64,000 nt of DNA from Collinsella sp. GTDB taxonomy: Bacteria; Actinomycetota; Coriobacteriia; Coriobacteriales; Coriobacteriaceae. Under the pieces are notes generated by a model that was given only the letters and a program-made list of their open reading frames with translations, did not search any database and was not told the DNA's origin. Below, in pieces: positions 44,313-52,579 of this stretch. The stretch's first letter is position 1. Each line of letters starts with the position of its first letter. A program made the position numbers and the translations under genes. The stretch is from contig JAGZSF010000005.1 in NCBI GenBank assembly GCA_018381235.1, positions 61,171-125,170 on the forward strand. The letters are read 5' to 3'.

Positions 44313-45617
44313 CTACTGGTTGTCAGCAGCCGAGAAATCCATATCGAGCGAGGAAACGGCCCAGCCGATATGGTTGTCGGAGCGCACGAATTTGACGGTG
44401 TACTCCTGCTCGCCGCCCTTGGACAGCGATGCCTTCACCTTAGCGGTCGTCTCGGTCATGGACTGATCCATGCCCTCGACGGACACGGTGGCACCCTGCG
44501 GAATCGAGGAGATGATCATCGACTTAGCGTCCTCGGACAGGCTCGAGGCCAGGCAAGACTCGGCCTTTGCAGTGTCACCGTCGCCGGAAGCCTGGAACAG
44601 ATCGGTAACGACAGACTCCTGAGACGGGAAGCCAAAGCCGCGCGTGTAGGCAAAGCCCAGACCGCCCGCGGCGATCAAAATGAGCAGAAGCAGCACGATG
44701 AAGACTTTGAGACCCGTGTGGCGATGGCGACGACGGACCTTGGCCTGCTTACGATCCTGACGGTCCTGCTGGACCATCTCGGACTCGGACAGCGTAAAGA
44801 AGCCGGTGTCCGAGGGATCGGGCATAAACTGACCGGTCGCGCCCGTAGGATCGAGCGGATCGACGGCAGGAGCGTCCATCGCGGGCGCCGGAGCCGTGGC
44901 CATAGCCGTCTGGGCAGACAGCGCGGCAAGCGAATCGTGCACGCGGGCAAGCTCATCGGCCTGCTCGGAGGTGAGCTGGTAGATGCCATCTGCAGTAGCG
45001 GCGTTAAAGGCATCGAGTGCGTCGGAGGGACGGCCGGCGGCAGAAAGCGCCTGACCCATGCCGGCGTTGAGCGCACGCGTGTCGTCGCGGGGGCCGGCAA
45101 AGTCGATAGCCGTGCGGTAGGTCTCCACGGCATCCGCCGGACGGCCGAGCTTAATGAAGCAACGACCGAGCTCGCCGAGCGCGGCGGCAGGAGCCGGATT
45201 GGCGCCGTCGATGGCAGCCTGACGGAAGGCGGTTCCCGCGTTGGCATAGTCGCCCGATTGGAACAGCGCATTGCCTAGACCCAGATAGGCCTTGAACGGC
45301 GTAGCATAGGAAGCATCCTGCGTAGCAGCAGAGAACGCCTGAGCGGCCGTCGTGTAGTCGCCCACGGCGGCGAGCGCCTTGCCGCGGTTGGTGAGCAGCG
45401 CGCCGCGCTTGCCGTAGGTGCCGTCGTTGAGGGCGGCGGCATAGGCCTCGGCGGCCTCGGCATACATGCCCAGGTGCATCAAGGCGTTGCCACGAAGGTG
45501 ATCGGCCTCGCCCATAATCTCATCGGGAGTTTTTGCCGCCCCAAGCATCTGGGCTGCAGCGGAAAAATCACCCGCGCGGTAAGCGGCGCGGCCCTGTTGG
45601 ATCAGCTGGCTATTCAA
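44313..45617 (-). CDS. Membrane-anchored TPR protein of unknown function
   Basis: 434 aa. Residues 1-235 are tandem TPR helices (AYRAGDFSAAAQMLG, HLGMYAEAAEAYAAAL, GDYTTAAQAFSAAT, SGDYANAGTAFRQAA, GRPADAVETYRTA, GRPSDALDAFNAAT). A basic stretch (290-300) then precedes one membrane helix (303-324). The last 110 residues would be extracytoplasmic and resemble a DUF4878-like lumazine-fold domain (VVTDLFQASGDGDTAKAESCLASSLSEDAKSMI). The start is probably TTG 45617 with AAGGGG upstream. Located between ppiB and mreB; a role in envelope assembly is only inference. Confidence 0.75.
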   Translation of the reverse strand: MNSQLIQQGRAAYRAGDFSAAAQMLGAAKTPDEIMGEADHLRGNALMHLGMYAEAAEAYAAALNDGTYGKRGALLTNRGKALAAVGDYTTAAQAFSAATQDASYATPFKAYLGLGNALFQSGDYANAGTAFRQAAIDGANPAPAAALGELGRCFIKLGRPADAVETYRTAIDFAGPRDDTRALNAGMGQALSAAGRPSDALDAFNAATADGIYQLTSEQADELARVHDSLAALSAQTAMATAPAPAMDAPAVDPLDPTGATGQFMPDPSDTGFFTLSESEMVQQDRQDRKQAKVRRRHRHTGLKVFIVLLLLILIAAGGLGFAYTRGFGFPSQESVVTDLFQASGDGDTAKAESCLASSLSEDAKSMIISSIPQGATVSVEGMDQSMTETTAKVKASLSKGGEQEYTVKFVRSDNHIGWAVSSLDMDFSAADNQ

Positions 45618-45628
45618 GGAAGTCCCCT

Positions 45629-46171
45629 TTACTCGTGAACGATCTCGACATGGACGATCTCGTCGCCGGCACGCAGCTGCGAAATCACATCGAGACCCTC
45701 GACCGTGGTACCAAAGACGGTGTAACCGGAATCGAGGTTATGCTGGGCACCCAGGCAGAAGTAGAACTGCGAACCCGCGGAATCGGGGTCCATGGAGCGT
45801 GCCATGGCAAGGGCGCCATCGACATGGCTGTTGCGCGGATTGGTGGCAAACTCGCCCTTGATGCAGTAGCCGGGGCCACCGGTACCGGGCATGCCGTCGG
45901 GGCCCTCAAGACCGGCAGCGACGTCGGCGCCGGACATGTCGCGGGTATTGGGGTCGCCGCCCTGGATAACAAAACCGGGCACATAGCGATGAAACTTAAG
46001 GCCATCATAGAAGCCCATCGTGGAAAGCTCGCAGAAGTTCGCGACATGAATGGGAGCGCCCTCGCCGTCAAACTTGACCTTGATGGTACCCTTCGACGTC
46101 TCGATTACGGCGCACTCGTCGCCGACAAGCTGATACTCGGGCGTGTAGAGCTCTTTCTTAAAACCAAACAT
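45629..46171 (-). CDS. ppiB: Cyclophilin-type peptidyl-prolyl isomerase
   Basis: 180 aa cytoplasmic cyclophilin, no signal peptide. Active-site segments: FHRYVPGFVIQGGDPNTRDMSG, GALAMARSMDPDSAGSQFYFCLG and YTVFGTTVEGLDVI. Includes the F-R-Q-type residues expected for catalysis. Co-transcribed with the TPR gene 11 bases downstream; a promoter lies at 46211-46240. Confidence 0.93.
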   Translation of the reverse strand: MFGFKKELYTPEYQLVGDECAVIETSKGTIKVKFDGEGAPIHVANFCELSTMGFYDGLKFHRYVPGFVIQGGDPNTRDMSGADVAAGLEGPDGMPGTGGPGYCIKGEFATNPRNSHVDGALAMARSMDPDSAGSQFYFCLGAQHNLDSGYTVFGTTVEGLDVISQLRAGDEIVHVEIVHE

Positions 46172-46210
46172 GTGGTTCCTTCCTCGTACGTTTAAAGCAT
46201 ATTTGTACGA

Positions 46211-46240
46211 ATTGTAGCAATAAGCACGGGCTTACATCAA
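46211..46240 (-). promoter_or_regulatory. Promoter of ppiB
   Basis: Minus-strand TTGATG (46235-46240), 18-base spacer, TACAAT (46211-46216); leader about 35 nt. Confidence 0.5.
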
Positions 46241-46278
46241 TTGCGCACGTAGGTTATGCCGACTATGGCGAACTAATT

Positions 46279-47421
46279 TTAGGAACGCTGCTGCGGCTTC
46301 CAGGAACCCACATTGGCATCGTACTGGTTCAGCGCGCTGTTGCCGCCCTTCGCGATGGGCGCCAGGATCTCGCTTTGGTGGGAACTCATCGACTCGCCAT
46401 CGGGAATGGCCAGCGAGATATCCCAGCTCTGGCAGATCACGTCGACGCGCTCATACATCCACTCGGCAAGCTGCTTTAAGTGGGCGATGTCATCCGCATA
46501 GACCGTATCGTCCTGTACTTTCAGGTTGTTGAGCTCATCTTGCGTCTTTTTGATCTGGTCGCGCAGGGCGTAGGCACTCTGCGACAGCTCCTGACGGGTG
46601 GACAGCGGCGTTCGGAGATAGCCGTTGTTAAAGGAATCGATGACCTCGCCGATCTGGTCCTCGTCAGCGTAGGACACGATGGTCTGATACAAACCGTCGA
46701 GCCTGGTATAGAGCTGATCATCGGTGAGCACGGTTTCTTCCTGGACCACCTCGGCAGAATCGCCCTGCTTGGTATCGTCCTCAGTGGCCTCGCCCTTTTG
46801 GCGCGTGGGGAAGGTGGTTTGTGCAGCTTGGCCAAACTGGTCGTAGAAGCCAGGCATGACACCCATGGGATCGGTCGTCACGAACCAATAGGCACCGCCG
46901 CACACGACGGCAAGGACCGCGATGATAATGAGCGGCTTAGGAATATGACGCTTATGCTTGTGATAGGCGTCCTCGTCGGGGTGCACCTTGCGCTTGGGTT
47001 TTTGAGCATCGTCATGCAGGGATACCGGCGTGGGAATATCGACCTTGGGGATACCGAAATCCTTATCGAAAGCCGGCAGCACGCAGGTCTCATTGGGGTC
47101 GGCGGCGTCCGAAAGCACCGCAGCGGCAGAGGCCGGCGCATGCGGCACCTCGGTATCGATCTGCTCTTGCGTTAGGCGCGGAAAGCCCGCCGTGCGGCCC
47201 GCTGCCAGGTCGGATGCGGCCGCGTCCTTGGAGAGGATACCCGGAGCGGGGCGTCCGCATTTGGGGCACGTACGATCATGCGGAGAAAGACGGGCACCGC
47301 AGCCCTCACAGAACACGAACTCGGTGTGCTCGGGACCATCGCCCGGACCCACATAGGCGTTACAGTAGGGGCAGAACGAGGCGCCGTCCTCGATAGTCTT
47401 AAGGCAATGCGGGCAGATCAC
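46279..47421 (-). CDS. Double zinc-ribbon membrane protein of unknown function
   Basis: 380 aa from GTG 47421. Two N-terminal zinc ribbons with cysteine pairs C3/C6 and C17/C20, then C38/C41 and C52/C55. A disordered linker, a basic patch (KHKRHIPK) and one membrane helix (161-180) follow. The extracytoplasmic C-terminal 200 residues are helical and rich in Glu/Asp (QLYTRLDGLYQTIVSYADEDQIGEVIDSF), possibly coiled. The ribbon-linker-TM architecture is common in Gram-positive envelope-linked proteins of unknown role. Monocistronic. Confidence 0.7.
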   Translation of the reverse strand: MICPHCLKTIEDGASFCPYCNAYVGPGDGPEHTEFVFCEGCGARLSPHDRTCPKCGRPAPGILSKDAAASDLAAGRTAGFPRLTQEQIDTEVPHAPASAAAVLSDAADPNETCVLPAFDKDFGIPKVDIPTPVSLHDDAQKPKRKVHPDEDAYHKHKRHIPKPLIIIAVLAVVCGGAYWFVTTDPMGVMPGFYDQFGQAAQTTFPTRQKGEATEDDTKQGDSAEVVQEETVLTDDQLYTRLDGLYQTIVSYADEDQIGEVIDSFNNGYLRTPLSTRQELSQSAYALRDQIKKTQDELNNLKVQDDTVYADDIAHLKQLAEWMYERVDVICQSWDISLAIPDGESMSSHQSEILAPIAKGGNSALNQYDANVGSWKPQQRS

Positions 47422-47524
47422 GGCATCCTCTTTTCAAAGCAATTCAAACAATCGAGGTTAGAGCATAACATCGCCACGGCCCCACAGGAGCAAGGCACCA
47501 ATTCAACATCGCCAGGGCGCGTAG

Positions 47525-50260
47525 CTACTTCTTCTTTTTGCTTGGCATCGAGACTTTGATGCCTTGGGCGGACTTGGTCACGCGAGAGCGCTTGGCTCCG
47601 GTACTCTTCTTTTTCTTGGGCTGGGCCTGGGCCACGCCCTCGAGTGCGCGGGCCTCGGCCTCGCGGACAGTGCGCGCCTCACGGCGCTGCGCCATATCGG
47701 CGGCAACGCGCTTGGCAAAACGCTCCGCCGTCGAACCCGTCGAGCTCACCTTACCGCCACCGCGACCCAGGCGGACGCGCACACCGCGGCCAAAACCAGT
47801 TGCGGCATGACGACGACGTGGCTTAAGCGAATCCATCATCGTGGCGAGCTTAAAGAACACCGAGCAGGTAAAGGCCACGATGACAGCCAAGATAACCATC
47901 TGGCCCATCGTCAGGTTGACAATAGACAACAACTTCGGGAATCCGATAACGCCCGTCAGGATGCCGGCGACTACAAACACAAAGAGCACCACACGTAGGG
48001 GCGTAAGAGGCTGCGAGATGCGCCAGATCAGGCTGACGCTCGCCGCGCACGACGTAAGCAGGCACATCGTAGACAGCGTGAGCTGGCTAAAGCCAAACAC
48101 GCGCGCCACAAAGATATCGAGCGCCGCAGCCATAATGACCGCAAGCGACGCCGGCAGCGCACGCTTGAGCACGTTGGTCAAAAACGCACCCTTCACGCGA
48201 GCATTGTTGGGCTCCAGGCCCAACACAAAGCCCGGCGCGCCGATGCAAAAGAAGTTGATGAGCGTCATCTGAATGGGCTCGAATGGATACGGCGGCAGCG
48301 CGATGCACAGCGCCGCCAGGCCCATCGAGAAAAGCGTCTTGGTCAGAAAGAGCGCGGCAGAGCGCTGCAGGTTATTGATAGAACGACGGCCCTCGGCCAC
48401 CACAGCGGGCATCGAGGCAAAGTCATTATCGACGAGCACGATCTCGGCCACATTACGTGCGGCATCGGAGCCGGCGGCCATCGCCACGGAGCAGTCGGCC
48501 TCCTTGAGCGCAAGCACGTCGTTGACGCCGTCGCCCGTCATGGCCACGGTGTGCCCGCGGCGTTTGAGCGCCTGTACGAGCTCGCGCTTCTGCTGCGGCG
48601 TCACACGCCCAAAGACGTGGTAACGGTCCACTGCCGCATCAATCTTGGACGGTGTATCGAGGGTTGTCGCGTCCACGTAAGCATCGGCGCCCGGCACGCC
48701 CACCACGCGCGCGATCGACGACACCGTACGCGGGTCGTCGCCGCTGATCACGTTGAGGGTCACGCCCTGCTCGTTAAAGTAGCCGATAGTCTCGGCTGCC
48801 GAGGTACGAATCTCGTCACGAATAGTCACAAAACCCACGGGCTCGGCCTCGCCCACCATATCGCCATCGGGCGAAAAGCCGTCCACGCGCGCCACCACAA
48901 GTACGCGGCAGGTATCGGCAAGCTCGGCCACACGATTCTCGACCTGAGCAAATGCGCGATCAGAGAGCACAAACTGCGCGGCGCCCATCACATAGGAGCC
49001 CTGCGCAAACGACGCGCCGCTCCACTTTTTTGACGACGAGAACGGAATGACCGACAGCGGCTCGGACACCTCGACCGGACGATCGGCGTAGTAGTTGAGC
49101 AGCGCCTGGCAGGTCTCGTTGGCATCTGCCGAGGTCGCACGTGCTACGTTGGCAAGCGCAAAGTCGAGCACCGTGGTCTCGACGGGGACAGCCGCCTCGT
49201 CCGAGTCCGCGCCAAAGCCAACACCCTCAACAGGCAGCGGGTAGGTACCCTCGACCTCCATACGGCCCGAGGTAATGGTGCCCGTCTTGTCCAGGCACAA
49301 AACGTCGACGCGCGCGAGCGTCTCGATGCAGTAGAGCTGCTGTGCCAGCACCTTACGACGCGCCAGGCGCACCGTGGCAATCGCGAGCACCGACGAGGTC
49401 AGCAGCACCAGGCCCTGCGGAATCATGCCCAGCAGGGCACCCACCGTGGACAGCAGCGCCGAAGAAGGCACTCGACCGGCCAGCAGCTCGGAGAAACACC
49501 AGGAAAGCGCGCTATCGCCCGGGGTTCCCGCGGCATCCCACAGCTCGCTCACACTCGAGGAAAAGAGCGCCAGACCAAGCGGAATCATGATAATGCTCGC
49601 GAACCGCACGATGGCGTTCAGCGCGTTCATGATCTCGGAGTTGACCTTTTTGACGTACTTGGCCTCGTTGTTGATCTTTGCCACGTAGTTATCGGCGCCG
49701 ACATGGATCACGCGGGCGCGCAGCAGGCCCGAGTCGATAAAGCTGCCACTCATGAGCTCGGAGCCTGGCTGTTTCTTGATGAGGTCGCTCTCGCCCGTCA
49801 GCAGGCTCTCGTTGACGAGCGCCTCGCCCGACACCACCACGGCGTCGGCGGGAATCTGGTCACCGCGCCCCAGGCGAATGATATCGTCGAGCACGATCTG
49901 ATCCAGGTCGAGCTCCACCTCGGCGCCGTCGCGCACCGCGATGGCCTTCTTAGAGGTGAGCAGCGTAAGCTTGTCGACCATCCGCTTAGAGCGCATGGAC
50001 TGAATGACGCCAATTGCCGTGTTCAAGAACACCACGAACAGGAACGTCAGGTTTTTAAACGAACCGGTCAGCAACACCAAAATCGCCAAGACCACGTTGA
50101 TCAAGTTGAACAGCGTGCAGAGGTTCTCGATGATGAGCTCGCGGACCGACTTGGTCTTGAGTTCCATGTTGCGGTTGATCTTACCGGCGGCGATGCGCTC
50201 CTCGACCTCGGCGGTCGAGAGTCCGCGCTCGATATCCGTTGCTGCCATACCTTGTCCCAT
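47525..50260 (-). CDS. Cation-translocating P-type ATPase (CtpE-like)
   Basis: 911 aa. Actuator loop LLTGESDLIKK (155-158 TGES), phosphorylation site LCLDKTGTIT (D324), membrane motif PQGL at 281-284 in place of PEGL, and hinge MTGDGVNDVLALKEADCSVAMAAGSDAARNVA. No heavy-metal CPx motif and no N-terminal metal domains, so it is P2-like. The overall pattern resembles CtpE, linked to calcium uptake in mycobacteria; the ion is not certain. The cytoplasmic C-terminus (about 130 residues) is very basic and ends in KKKK. Starts at ATG 50260 or 50248; the longer open frame runs into the tRNA and is excluded. Confidence 0.85.
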   Translation of the reverse strand: MGQGMAATDIERGLSTAEVEERIAAGKINRNMELKTKSVRELIIENLCTLFNLINVVLAILVLLTGSFKNLTFLFVVFLNTAIGVIQSMRSKRMVDKLTLLTSKKAIAVRDGAEVELDLDQIVLDDIIRLGRGDQIPADAVVVSGEALVNESLLTGESDLIKKQPGSELMSGSFIDSGLLRARVIHVGADNYVAKINNEAKYVKKVNSEIMNALNAIVRFASIIMIPLGLALFSSSVSELWDAAGTPGDSALSWCFSELLAGRVPSSALLSTVGALLGMIPQGLVLLTSSVLAIATVRLARRKVLAQQLYCIETLARVDVLCLDKTGTITSGRMEVEGTYPLPVEGVGFGADSDEAAVPVETTVLDFALANVARATSADANETCQALLNYYADRPVEVSEPLSVIPFSSSKKWSGASFAQGSYVMGAAQFVLSDRAFAQVENRVAELADTCRVLVVARVDGFSPDGDMVGEAEPVGFVTIRDEIRTSAAETIGYFNEQGVTLNVISGDDPRTVSSIARVVGVPGADAYVDATTLDTPSKIDAAVDRYHVFGRVTPQQKRELVQALKRRGHTVAMTGDGVNDVLALKEADCSVAMAAGSDAARNVAEIVLVDNDFASMPAVVAEGRRSINNLQRSAALFLTKTLFSMGLAALCIALPPYPFEPIQMTLINFFCIGAPGFVLGLEPNNARVKGAFLTNVLKRALPASLAVIMAAALDIFVARVFGFSQLTLSTMCLLTSCAASVSLIWRISQPLTPLRVVLFVFVVAGILTGVIGFPKLLSIVNLTMGQMVILAVIVAFTCSVFFKLATMMDSLKPRRRHAATGFGRGVRVRLGRGGGKVSSTGSTAERFAKRVAADMAQRREARTVREAEARALEGVAQAQPKKKKSTGAKRSRVTKSAQGIKVSMPSKKKK

Positions 50261-50275
50261 CACGTCGCGTCGGTA

Positions 50276-50312
50276 TAAGAAAACCGCCCGGACCATGCGA
50301 GGTTCGGACGGT
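50276..50312 (-). terminator. Terminator of tRNA-Arg(CCG)
   Basis: ACCGTCCG pairs with CGGGCGGT on the minus strand (50283-50312), followed by TTTTCTT, directly downstream of the tRNA 3' end. Confidence 0.7.
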
Positions 50313-50326
50313 CTTACGTTCGAGGG

Positions 50327-50400
50327 TGCCCCATGTTGGATTCGAACCAACGGCCTTCTGCTCCGGAGGCAGACGCTCTAATCCCCTGAGCTAATAGGGC
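50327..50400 (-). tRNA. tRNA-Arg (anticodon CCG)
   Basis: 74 nt cloverleaf on the minus strand. Acceptor GCCCTAT/ATGGGGC (one G-U), D stem GCTC/GAGC, anticodon stem TCTGC/GCAGA around CTCCGGA, and T stem GTTGG/CCAAC with TTCGAAT loop. The anticodon CCG reads CGG. The 3' CCA is not encoded (ACCC follows), unlike the tRNA-Arg at 59240-59316. Confidence 0.93.
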
Positions 50401-50494
50401 GAACGGTAGGCATTATACCCAAGTGCGCCACGGGCTAACAAAATAATAGAAAAAGCTTTGCAATTACGTGGGAGACGCGTCGCGACGGCGCGCT

Positions 50495-50523
50495 TTAGAC
50501 GGCAAAAGCAAGTCAGATAGTAT
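50495..50523 (+). promoter_or_regulatory. Candidate promoter of the aromatic operon
   Basis: TTAGAC (50495-50500), 17 bases, TAGTAT (50518-50523), continuing as AAACTC. Transcription would begin near 50530. The -35 is weak; the -10 is reasonable and is the best in the gap after the tRNA. Confidence 0.4.
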
Positions 50524-50531
50524 AAACTCTC

Positions 50532-50606
50532 ATGCACATATATAACGGCTCGCGATGCGGGCCGTTTTTGCAAGGGCTATCCATCGAGGTGAGAGGCACA
50601 CCATGA
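50532..50606 (+). CDS. Possible 24-codon leader ORF of the aromatic operon
   Basis: ATG 50532 opens a 24-codon frame beginning MHIYNGSRCG and ending in TGA at 50604-50606, which overlaps the ATG of the DAHP synthase gene (ATGA at 50603-50606). The predicted transcript starts one or two bases before this ATG, so it would be leaderless. The Tyr codon is number four, immediately before the terminator stem. Coding status is unproven. Confidence 0.3.
   Translation: MHIYNGSRCGPFLQGLSIEVRGTP
50544..50569 (+). terminator. Promoter-proximal intrinsic terminator (possible attenuator)
   Basis: A 10-bp stem (50544-50553 with 50557-50566, one G-U) closed by a 3-base loop, with TTTTT at 50565-50569. It lies between the predicted promoter and the DAHP synthase start, with no + strand gene upstream for 21 kb that it could serve, so it is best explained as a conditional terminator. 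Confidence 0.6.
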
Positions 50607-51625
50607 TTGCGATTTTAAAGCAGAGCGCCAGCGACGAGGCCGTAAGCCACATTGTCAGCTGGATCGAGAAAAAGGGACTCAAAACCGACGTCTCGCGCGG
50701 CGAGAACGAGACCATTATCGGCCTGGTGGGCGACACGACTAAGATCGACCCGTTCTTGCTCGAGTCCATGGACGTCGTCGAGCGCGTGCAGCGCGTCTCC
50801 GAGCCGTTCAAGCGCGCCAACCGCAAGTTCCACCCCGAGGACTCCGTTATCGACTGCGGCCACGGCGTCAAGATCGGCGGCGACCAGTTCCAGGTCATCG
50901 CCGGCCCCTGCTCCGTCGAGGGCGAGAACCTCATCCGCATCGCCCGCCGCGTGAAGGCCGCCGGTGCCACGATGCTGCGCGGCGGTGCCTACAAGCCCCG
51001 CACTTCCCCGTACGCCTACCAGGGCATGGGCCCCGCCGGCCTGGACCTGCTGTGCGAGGCGTCTGCCGAGCTCGACATGCCGATCGTCACCGAGATCATG
51101 GACCCGCGCGACGTGCAGGTCTTCCTGGACAAGAAGATCGACGTCATGCAGATCGGCGCCCGCAACGCCCAGAACTTCCCTCTGCTCAAAGAGGTCGGCA
51201 AGACCAAGACTCCGATCTTGCTTAAGCGCGGCATGTCCGGCACGATCGATGAGCTGCTCATGGCCGCCGAGTACATCATGAGCGAGGGCAACGACAACGT
51301 CATCCTGTGCGAGCGCGGCATCCGCACCTTCGAGACCCGCACCCGCAACACATTCGACCTCAACGCCGTGCCGGTGCTGCACCACCTGTCGCACCTGCCC
51401 GTCGTCGCCGACCCCAGCCACGCCACCGGCTACACCCGCTACGTTGAGCCCATGGCGCTCGCGGCGACCGCCTGCGGCGCCAACGGTCTGGAGATCGAAG
51501 TCCACGACGAGCCCAGCCGCGCATGGTCCGACGGCGCCCAGGCCCTCACCCCCGACCAGTTCGACGACACCATGCGCCGCATCCGCGCCATCCGCGAGGT
51601 CGTCTGCCAAGAGACCATGGAGTAA
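50603..51625 (+). CDS. aroF: 3-deoxy-7-phosphoheptulonate synthase (type I-beta, with N-terminal regulatory domain)
   Basis: 340 aa; joins PEP and erythrose 4-phosphate to DAHP, the entry to the shikimate pathway. The N-terminal 75 residues (MIAILKQSASDEAVSHIV...) are the ferredoxin-like/ACT-like domain found in Thermotoga-type enzymes and mediating Tyr/Phe feedback. The barrel has AGPCSVEGE, LRGGAYKPRTSPYAYQGMG, QIGARNAQNF, LLKRGMSGTIDELL, ILCERGIRTFE and DPSHATG. ATG 50603 follows GAGAGGC; an in-frame ATG at 50555 lies inside the terminator hairpin and is rejected. First gene of the aromatic operon. Confidence 0.94.
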   Translation: MIAILKQSASDEAVSHIVSWIEKKGLKTDVSRGENETIIGLVGDTTKIDPFLLESMDVVERVQRVSEPFKRANRKFHPEDSVIDCGHGVKIGGDQFQVIAGPCSVEGENLIRIARRVKAAGATMLRGGAYKPRTSPYAYQGMGPAGLDLLCEASAELDMPIVTEIMDPRDVQVFLDKKIDVMQIGARNAQNFPLLKEVGKTKTPILLKRGMSGTIDELLMAAEYIMSEGNDNVILCERGIRTFETRTRNTFDLNAVPVLHHLSHLPVVADPSHATGYTRYVEPMALAATACGANGLEIEVHDEPSRAWSDGAQALTPDQFDDTMRRIRAIREVVCQETME

Positions 51626-51628
51626 GCC

Positions 51629-52543
51629 ATGGGTACGGTGAGAAACGCACGCGTTAACCAGGGTGGCCCCAAGTGCGCCGGCATCGTGGGCCTAGGCCTC
51701 ATTGGCGGCAGCTTTGCCCGCGGCTATGCGCAGGCGGGCGTCCGCGTGCTGGCCTGGGACCCCGATGACGACGTGATGACGGCCGCCAGCATGGGCACCG
51801 TCGCCGGCGAGCTCAACGACGAGACGCTCGGCGAATGCGACATCATCGTCCTGGCATGCTACCCCGAGGCCTGCATCGAGTGGCTCGAGGCGCACGCCCA
51901 GGCACTCGCCGACGCCACCGACACCGAGGCCATCATGGGCCCCGTGGTGATCGACACCGTGGGCGTCAAGGGTATCGTGTGCGAGCGCGCCTTTGAGCTT
52001 GCCCGCGAGCACGGTTTTTATTTTGTGGGCGCGCACCCCATGGCGGGCACGCAGTTCTCGGGCTACGCACATTCCCGCGCCGACCTGTTCCAGGGCGCAC
52101 CGCTCGTGCTTGTGCCGCCCGCAGTGGACGATGCACTTAAGCTGGAGCTTTTGGGCCAGGTGCGCGAGATGGTACGTCCCCTGGGCTTTGGCAAGTTCAG
52201 CGTGACAACCGCTGCCGAGCACGACCGCGTCATCGCCTTTACGAGCCAGCTCGCACACGTGGTATCCAACGCCTACGTCAAAAGCCCCACTGCCCAGGTC
52301 CACCACGGCTTTTCGGCCGGTAGCTACCGCGACCTCACGCGCGTGGCCCACCTCAACCCGCAGATGTGGTCCGAGCTCATGATCGACGACGCCGATGCGC
52401 TTGCCTTCGAGATCGACCATCTGGTCGATTCACTCGGCGCCTACAGCCGTGCGCTCAAGAACCGCGACCAGCGCTATCTGGAGAATCTCCTTGCCGAGGG
52501 CGATCGCATCAAGCGCGCACTCGACGACGAGGCCTCCCACTAG
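51629..52543 (+). CDS. tyrA: Prephenate dehydrogenase
   Basis: 304 aa NAD(P)-dependent enzyme converting prephenate to 4-hydroxyphenylpyruvate. The Rossmann motif CAGIVGLGLIGGSFARGYAQAG is near the N-terminus, AHPMAGTQFSGYAHSRADLFQGAPLVLVPP is the substrate region, and AFTSQLAHVVSNAYVKS the family helix. No fused chorismate mutase and no ACT domain, so regulation probably comes from DAHP synthase. ATG three bases after the aroF stop with GGAG in its end. Confidence 0.94.
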   Translation: MGTVRNARVNQGGPKCAGIVGLGLIGGSFARGYAQAGVRVLAWDPDDDVMTAASMGTVAGELNDETLGECDIIVLACYPEACIEWLEAHAQALADATDTEAIMGPVVIDTVGVKGIVCERAFELAREHGFYFVGAHPMAGTQFSGYAHSRADLFQGAPLVLVPPAVDDALKLELLGQVREMVRPLGFGKFSVTTAAEHDRVIAFTSQLAHVVSNAYVKSPTAQVHHGFSAGSYRDLTRVAHLNPQMWSELMIDDADALAFEIDHLVDSLGAYSRALKNRDQRYLENLLAEGDRIKRALDDEASH

Positions 52544-52579
52544 ACCACCCATCACGCCAGGTCGAAAGGACCGAAGCTT

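Noticed and set aside
50261..50350. Longer P-type ATPase start inside the tRNA-Arg gene
   Set aside because: The extra 30 residues would be encoded partly by the tRNA T arm, with no conservation and no ribosome site.
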